Source of the DNA: Zychaea mexicana | Lineage: Eukaryota > Mucoromycota > Mucoromycetes > Mucorales > Lichtheimiaceae | Direction: 5' to 3' | DNA: 53,566 bases | NCBI RefSeq assembly: GCF_025766255.1 | Contig: NW_026516866.1 | Location: 1-53,566, forward strand | Shown here: in pieces, positions 48,601-53,566 of the stretch | Numbering within the stretch: the first letter of the stretch is position 1 | Layout: every line of letters starts with the position of its first letter | The notes under the pieces: model-generated | Seen by the model: only the letters and a program-made list of their open reading frames with translations | Databases searched by the model: none | What the model was told of the DNA's origin: nothing | Translations under genes and position numbers: made by a program

Positions 48601-49831
48601 AAACGCTGAGTCAAATGAGTTCTGTGCGTTGTGATCAAATTACAGATTTGTTTTGCTATAAGCAGATCACCATAAAAAATAGCGGTGAGATATTTTTCAA
48701 CACTCCAGTATTACCAATTTAAGTAGAAAAGTAAATCATTCTTTTGTTTACCCATGCTAGAGATGCTGATTCGAAAGGTAAGGTTATGTTCATGGCGCAG
48801 ATGACTCAGATATGCGACCCATACACGCTTGAGAAAGACAGGAATATTGGTGCATAGGTGATTCATGGCATCTACATATATTATATTTTTGGTTACTATC
48901 TATTTCTATAGTTCAACAATCATACATAGAGCATGTAAGAATTGCGTGTACACTACACTTACTGGTTTTAGCTTTCACTGCAAAAAGCTGTGCTAATCGA
49001 GCCAACAAGGACATTGATAAGTCTTGACGAAGAACAGGAAGACCATATAACGCTGTTAAGGAAGTCAGCATCAAACGTCTATCATATCTACTTTTACCCA
49101 GTTTCAAAGCGTCATATCATTATATCTAATACCTTCTCCTGTTTCCGCATTCCGGCGTTGTGGTTGATAATGATTATTGAAGATATCGCGTAGAACGGCG
49201 TAGCGATTTGGAGTCTATTGAAGTCAATAAGTTAAAAAGCTTGTCAGTGCTGCATGCTCCGCGACATACACATTATGCACAATTCATCCCAAGCAACAGA
49301 AATTATTCTCACGCGAGCCGGTATAGGTGCCTCTTGCGTTGGATTGGTGATCACCATCCGAAATGCCGTAGCCCAATACGTTTGATTGTCTAATTCTGGC
49401 ATGGGTATCTCACCGTTGCTTTCGTATGCAAGCAGAGCATGCAGATTAATCAAGTTCAAGGCGTCTCTGCGAAGTACTTGGTACCACTCAGCTAACGAAC
49501 GAAGGTAAGCCTAGCGGTAATATAAGATTGTTTTAGCTTTTCTGTCCAGATAATCATAGATAATCTTGGTGGCTTTATAATGGTGTACGAACCCTGTACA
49601 GCTCACGATTTTCATTTAATGCTACCCTCAACTTGCATTTGCGACTGGCTAATCGCCATGTATTTGCACGGCCGTAAAACGTGTCGCGAATGAAGTCTGG
49701 CTCCGGTTCTATGTAGGAAATAATATAAAGGTACAACCATAGTGAGTCTACTATATACATGCTCATAAAAATCATAACAGAAGAAAGCGGAAAGCAATAT
49801 TAACAGTACCTGCTGCTCCTTCTTGCTCCAT
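45655..49831 (-). CDS. Fanzor1: eukaryotic TnpB-like RNA-guided nuclease
   Basis: Eighteen exons join in one frame to about 857 residues: 49831-49810, 49708-49593, 49510-49313, 49214-49133, 49052-48963, 48871-48752, 48655-48550, 48435-48156, 48059-47915, 47791-47696, 47618-47466, 47399-47300, 47193-46990, 46898-46775, 46708-46532, 46424-46142, 46025-45967, 45873-45655. Introns are 66-123 nt, all GT-AG. The RuvC-like core is complete: D468 in FIDPGIRSLVTAVD, E688 in VVLIDEYRTS, and D790 in LWDRDNNAARNIGRIF. Zinc-ribbon cysteines are C695/C698 (CSAC) and C778/C781 (CDHC). The FETDGV segment before RuvC-I and AYGDGRFKPSFKG before RuvC-II are Fanzor1 features. The N-terminal half should hold the guide- and target-binding domains. 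The C-terminus is a long Glu-rich tail. Known Fanzors cut DNA guided by an RNA from the element's 3' side. No frameshift is seen, so it may be active. The exact N-terminus is uncertain. Confidence 0.92.
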
Positions 49832-49836
49832 GTACG

Positions 49837-50061
49837 CTATTTCTCATAGGAGTACTCATTCTCGGCAAATGATGTAATGTCCGAGCTAGTGTCGTTGTCC
49901 AGGTCGTCATAGTAGTCATTAACGTTGTCAAAACCAATATTTTCGTCGTCCACATCCATCATAGCCGCACCGTCGCTCGCTTCCGAAAAAGCATCAGTGG
50001 TTGGGTCATTATCGACGAGCATATTGTCGGTATCAAACGAGTCGATTGATGACATAGTCAT
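49837..50061 (-). other. Acidic open frame just upstream of Fanzor (possible alternative N-terminus or upstream ORF)
   Basis: 74 codons from ATG at 50061, very rich in Asp (DSFDTDNMLVDNDPTTD, NDYYDDLDNDTSSD), ending at a TAG six bases before the Fanzor ATG. Its composition and lack of stops look coding, yet no splice that joins it in frame to the Fanzor exons is convincing. Options are an alternatively spliced acidic leader, a translated upstream ORF, or open intron sequence. Confidence 0.4.
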
Positions 50062-50340
50062 ATCAGTGTCGCTGTCGTCCACGCACTGATAGACACCATT
50101 TTTAGTATTGAGTAAAAAGGTGCAAGGCTTTATGAATATAAAACAATAGTGATAAGATAGAAAGAGAGTTATTGGAGAGAAAGTTGTAAGAAGGAGAAAA
50201 GAAGACCTTGTTTGAGAGAAGGAGTGCTGTGATGAACGTGGGTTGTGAATAGATAATAAGAGAAAAGAGATTGAATAAAGACAATATGAAATACTGTGAG
50301 AGTCAAATATGAGATGATTTTTTTCGAATGAATTAACAAC

Positions 50341-50350
50341 CCTTTATATA
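50341..50350 (-). promoter_or_regulatory. TATA-like box upstream of Fanzor
   Basis: TATATAAAGG on the minus strand, followed by a pyrimidine-rich leader without ATGs in its TC-rich part. It is the best promoter candidate for the Fanzor transcript, about 510 bp before the chosen start. Confidence 0.45.
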
Positions 50351-52255
50351 CTCTTGGATATGCTGTCAAGATTTCCGTTTGGATGAACTGATGAATGGAT
50401 CGGGGCATGCCGGGTTTCGGATGTTTCAAAGATGAAGAGGATGGTAAGGTTGAGTTTGCGGTCATGACAATGAACGTTGCCTCCGGTTGTAAAGAGTCAT
50501 CTTTGTCTTGATCAGTGTGCTCCTTGTTTGGCGAATTTCACCTTTGTCTGTGCTGGAATTGGTATCTGCTCTTTGACATTAAACGTGTGACCAACCAATA
50601 AATTTCAGCCTCCACCCGGCTCATCCAAAAAAAAATGCTCTTTGACAGGTACACTTCGCTCAACTCATATAAGCTAGATTCAAAGGAAGTGCTGACTAAC
50701 TCGAGAATAGGACAATGTGTATACAATGGTTGGTTCTGAGTTATTCTCGATTGTGATCCATGTTTGAGAGATTATTGATATGGCGCTAATTATGTAATAT
50801 TGTGATTCATTCGTGTGTGTGGTGTTCTCTCTACTGCTTTCTAATGGTTACAAAGACGGCGGAGTGGGATGAGTTGTCCGGATCAATCTCAAAGTAGTGT
50901 GGTTTACCACAAGTGCACTATGACTTTGAAAAGGCACCATTTATAAAAGAAAATTCTTGAAAAAAATTGATGATAATACTCGCAGGTGACTATTAACAAG
51001 AAGATATATCTTTTATGCAAATGATTAACCCATGTGTATATCACCTGTTGAGCATGTGAAAGAAAGATAGTCGTGCTAGAATTACATGCCACCCACGATT
51101 ACCCGCTAGCCATACTACGGGTGGGGGGCGTGCTACACTCTAATCAAACAATTATCAGAAGCCTCGTGATATGCTGAAAAATGAAAGTGATGAAAAGAGA
51201 CTTTAGAAGCCCCTGAGAGTGTTGGCAGAATTATACATATCAGTGATTTAAAGATGAAGGCTGTTACTTCTAAATTTAAACAATTAATTATGCTGATTGA
51301 GAGGATTGTGTCTACAGTAATCAGATATGTATGCTTTCTCATGGACTAAAGTTTTTGACGATGCTTGGACACTACATATAGAGGATAGAGGATAATATTA
51401 CGCGTGCGGTTCTTTTTTGAAAGTTGATGTATGGAACAATAACAACGTGTATTGCAGGATTGTATGAGGGGAGTTCGTTATTGGAATCCCGGGAATACGA
51501 CAAATGTCACTAACCAAAGTGTTTAATATATAGATTTCTCTTAATGTTCACAATATCTTTCTATACCTTGTTGTTGGTTTTGAACACGGACAGAGCTGGT
51601 TGAGAGCGGGGAACGTCGTGTTGAGGACGTCAATAAGATGTTTGTCATGGTTTCTCCATTGTTTTAACGAATTCTTGGATCTGCTATCTACACGATGGAT
51701 GACAAGAAATATAGAGTAAGATGTTTGTATTAAGCAATATAATAACTGTATATATAGCATATAAATCTATTAGCTTAGTAATAAGTATAGCATGAAATTT
51801 AAAATATTGTATGGAATCGTTATGAGTATGAGCAAACAATTATGTATATGCAAGATAAAACAGCAGCAAATTTTTGTTTTTTATTTATTGTAACAGTGTC
51901 GGCCCAGATACTTACAATCGGGAACGTAAATGGGTAGACAGTGTGGATCAATGAATAAGGTGAGACTCGGATATATCAAAGGATAAAACGATGGGGATCC
52001 ATATAACTCAGGATCCCGTCTTTATATATACGTCGAGTAATAGGGGGCTAGCTATCGTCTAAGTATTAATCTACATCATAACTTCTATCTAGAATATCCA
52101 CGCCTATTACTCCATATTCAACCATGCAGTTGACCGTAAGTCATCCTATCGTCTGAACCGTGCGTCGTCGATCGTCAACCATGCAGGTTGGATATCGTCG
52201 TAACGGTATGCACCGTTACATTTATGCTACAGTATTCATATATGAGCATGATAAC

Positions 52256-52984
52256 TTAGTATTTAAAACTGTACCACTTGGATGATACAGCATTGCTAGT
52301 ACGGTGCAATTCTTGAGCAATGTCATCAAAATGATGACCCCTCAAGCGCATGCGGATCAGAGTAACCAGCTCCCCTTGGGTCCAATGCTTGTTGCGCCGA
52401 TCACCTATGATGGGACCCCGAGGTTGAATAGGATGCAACTAACAAAAAAGATATTAATTTATCCAACTTTTTATTTATTAATCAACTTCTATTATATAGT
52501 CAGTGTAAGATTGGACGATGATTACTTACATCCATTTTAAGCTGTATTTGCTCTGCTTTTTTAATTTCCCCTTCCACAACTCCTCTGGCATAAACGATTT
52601 CTCTGTGGTTTATCTGGTCACGATAAACCTCCTCACATTCTTCTGGCGGATGATCCACCCACGAAGTTATTTCGTTCCATGATAAAGGGGGTTTGGATGC
52701 GCGCAGCTTTGCAAGGTAATATCGCTGAGTTGGAGTCCAATGAGAAGGTAACGGTGGCTAGAAATATGCAACATATTATGATAAATTTATAATACACGAT
52801 ACCGCAATAGCTCTTTCTGTTTTTCAAATATCATACTCACCTTGTATTGACGATATCGTGCCTCGCAGGCTGAAGGTGTGTGGCGATAGCCAATCATTCG
52901 CGCAATATATTCCCAAGACACATGCGGATATTGCTGCTTTTGTTGTATCAAAATTGCGATATCTTGGGCTTCCCATAACGGCAT
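52256..52984 (-). CDS. Three-repeat Myb/SANT-like DNA-binding protein
   Basis: Three exons, 52984-52841, 52757-52530 and 52438-52256, give about 184 residues. Each exon carries one Myb/SANT-like helical repeat. Repeat 1 has WEAQDIAILIQQKQ ... VSWEYIARMIGYRHTPSACEARY. Repeat 2 has HWTPTQRYYLAKLRASKPP ... SWNEITSWV. Repeat 3 has KHWTQGELVTLIRMRLRG ... DDIAQELHRTSNAVSSKW. The order W..(D/E)...L, then (W/F)..IA..hG/L.RT, then W/Y is typical of Myb folds, with the usual second Trp partly replaced. All junctions are phase 0 with GT-AG ends. It may bind DNA as a host regulator, or belong to a mobile element with the Fanzor gene. Neither is proven. Confidence 0.62.
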
Positions 52985-53473
52985 GGTTGATAATGTTTAA
53001 ATTGACGACGAAGGATCAAGAGGTTAAAGTTATTGTATCAGCATAGACACAAAAACTTAATATATCGGATGATATATATCTGTGTATCTTTTTTGAAGAC
53101 TCTGATATACTACCTGTCTGATTCTTGTTTCTCAATACGCTTCTTTCCCTATTTAGTGCTTCTTGGTTGATGTGTATTACTATTGCTAATGATGGCACAT
53201 GATCCATGCACACTTATGGCTTTGCCTTTGTTGATAATTTAGATAGCGGCGCTATCATTGATCATCTCACAAATCCCATGTCCCATATTGCAAGTCCAAC
53301 AGCTTTATCTGAACAAATATATACCAAGTCCAACCAAGAGTATTAGAAAACAAAATATATGTAATAAGTATCTCTGCTAAATATTTATTTTAATCTTCAT
53401 CGTTGACGAGAGGGACATGCATTTGGATTGATGGTTTTTTCTACGTCTGTGTATAGCCTTTTCTGTAGAACAA
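52985..53473. other. AT-rich intergenic stretch near the right edge
   Basis: No supported gene. It contains the promoter side of the Myb-like gene and an AATAAATATTTA-like polyadenylation signal (minus) around 53378-53390 for the gene at the edge. Confidence 0.45.
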
Positions 53474-53566
53474 TCATTTCTCTAGTTGTGTTGTAGATAT
53501 GTTTGCTTTGTTTCTTGCAAATAATTTATCAAGTTGATCTTTCGAGCGTTCATATTCAGCGAGCAG
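53474..53566 (-). CDS. Possible last exon of a gene that continues past the right edge
   Basis: The minus strand enters the window open and reads LLAEYERSKDQLDKLFARN and eleven more residues to a TGA at 53474. The charged heptad-like pattern suggests a coiled coil. With only 30 codons visible the family cannot be named, and chance is possible. Confidence 0.3.
   Translation of the reverse strand: MLAEYERSKDQLDKLFARNKANISTTQLEK

Larger units (their letters stand above)
49832..52255. other. Region upstream of Fanzor, up to the Myb-like gene
   Basis: About 2.4 kb, AT-rich. Next to Fanzor are an acidic open frame (49837-50061, minus), a pyrimidine-rich leader (50100-50280) and a TATA-like box (50341-50350). 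A 12-bp direct repeat TGCTCTTTGACA occurs at 50568-50579 and 50636-50647. Further out I see no gene, terminal repeat or RNA gene. A GGATCC-containing inverted repeat lies near 51995-52018. Confidence 0.5.

Noticed and set aside
50169..50465. 98-codon open frame on minus (MTANSTLPSSSSLKHPKPGM...)
   Set aside because: Spans the TATA-like box and pyrimidine-rich leader of Fanzor; only the first 40 codons look protein-like and no splice joins them to the gene convincingly.
1..53566. CRISPR array, rRNA genes, integrase att sites
   Set aside because: Searched by eye; no regularly spaced repeats or rRNA signature. Bacterial-type features are not expected in this fungal DNA.

Overview
This is a nuclear stretch of a fungal genome. 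Genes are split by many short introns (mostly about 50-120 nt, GT-AG with one GC-AG), intergenic DNA is AT-rich, simple repeats are common, and the protein set is fungal: Cdc24, Dbf4, Cho2, Ubr1, Nop53, an SPX-anion transporter. A decayed family known from Mucoromycota, a Fanzor gene and the style of the proteins point to an early-diverging fungus, most likely Mucoromycota/Mucorales. I cannot name the genus. Exon boundaries below were worked out by hand from splice signals and reading-frame continuity.

Left half (0-26 kb): mostly conserved housekeeping genes. CDC24 (minus) and DBF4 (plus) diverge across about 2.1 kb. A retroelement gag-like fragment follows, then TFIIB (plus), YIP1 and NHP2 (both minus), a 2.4 kb gap, CHO2 (plus) and a very large UBR1 (minus) that converges on CHO2.

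Middle (26-39 kb): a gene-poor patch holds a decayed copy of a Mucoromycota family with a D...ExK signature. Next are a C2H2 zinc-finger gene and, divergent from it, a small gene whose product looks like the bacterial RNase P protein (RnpA/C5). After another gap come a six-repeat kelch gene, a GON7-like KEOPS subunit 67 bp from it tail to tail, and NOP53.

Right part (39-53.6 kb): an SPX-domain phosphate transporter, then accessory DNA. Its centre is an apparently intact 18-exon Fanzor1 gene (eukaryotic TnpB-like RNA-guided nuclease) at 45.66-49.83 kb, with all three RuvC acidic residues and two CxxC pairs. About 2.4 kb upstream lies a three-repeat Myb/SANT-like gene. Hairpins and unused splice signals flank the Fanzor 3' end, where a guide RNA might be encoded. 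I found no convincing terminal inverted repeats, so the limits of any mobile element are unknown.

The two results most worth following are the Fanzor1 locus and the RnpA-like gene. The latter could partner the RNase P RNA that zygomycete mitochondrial genomes are known to carry.
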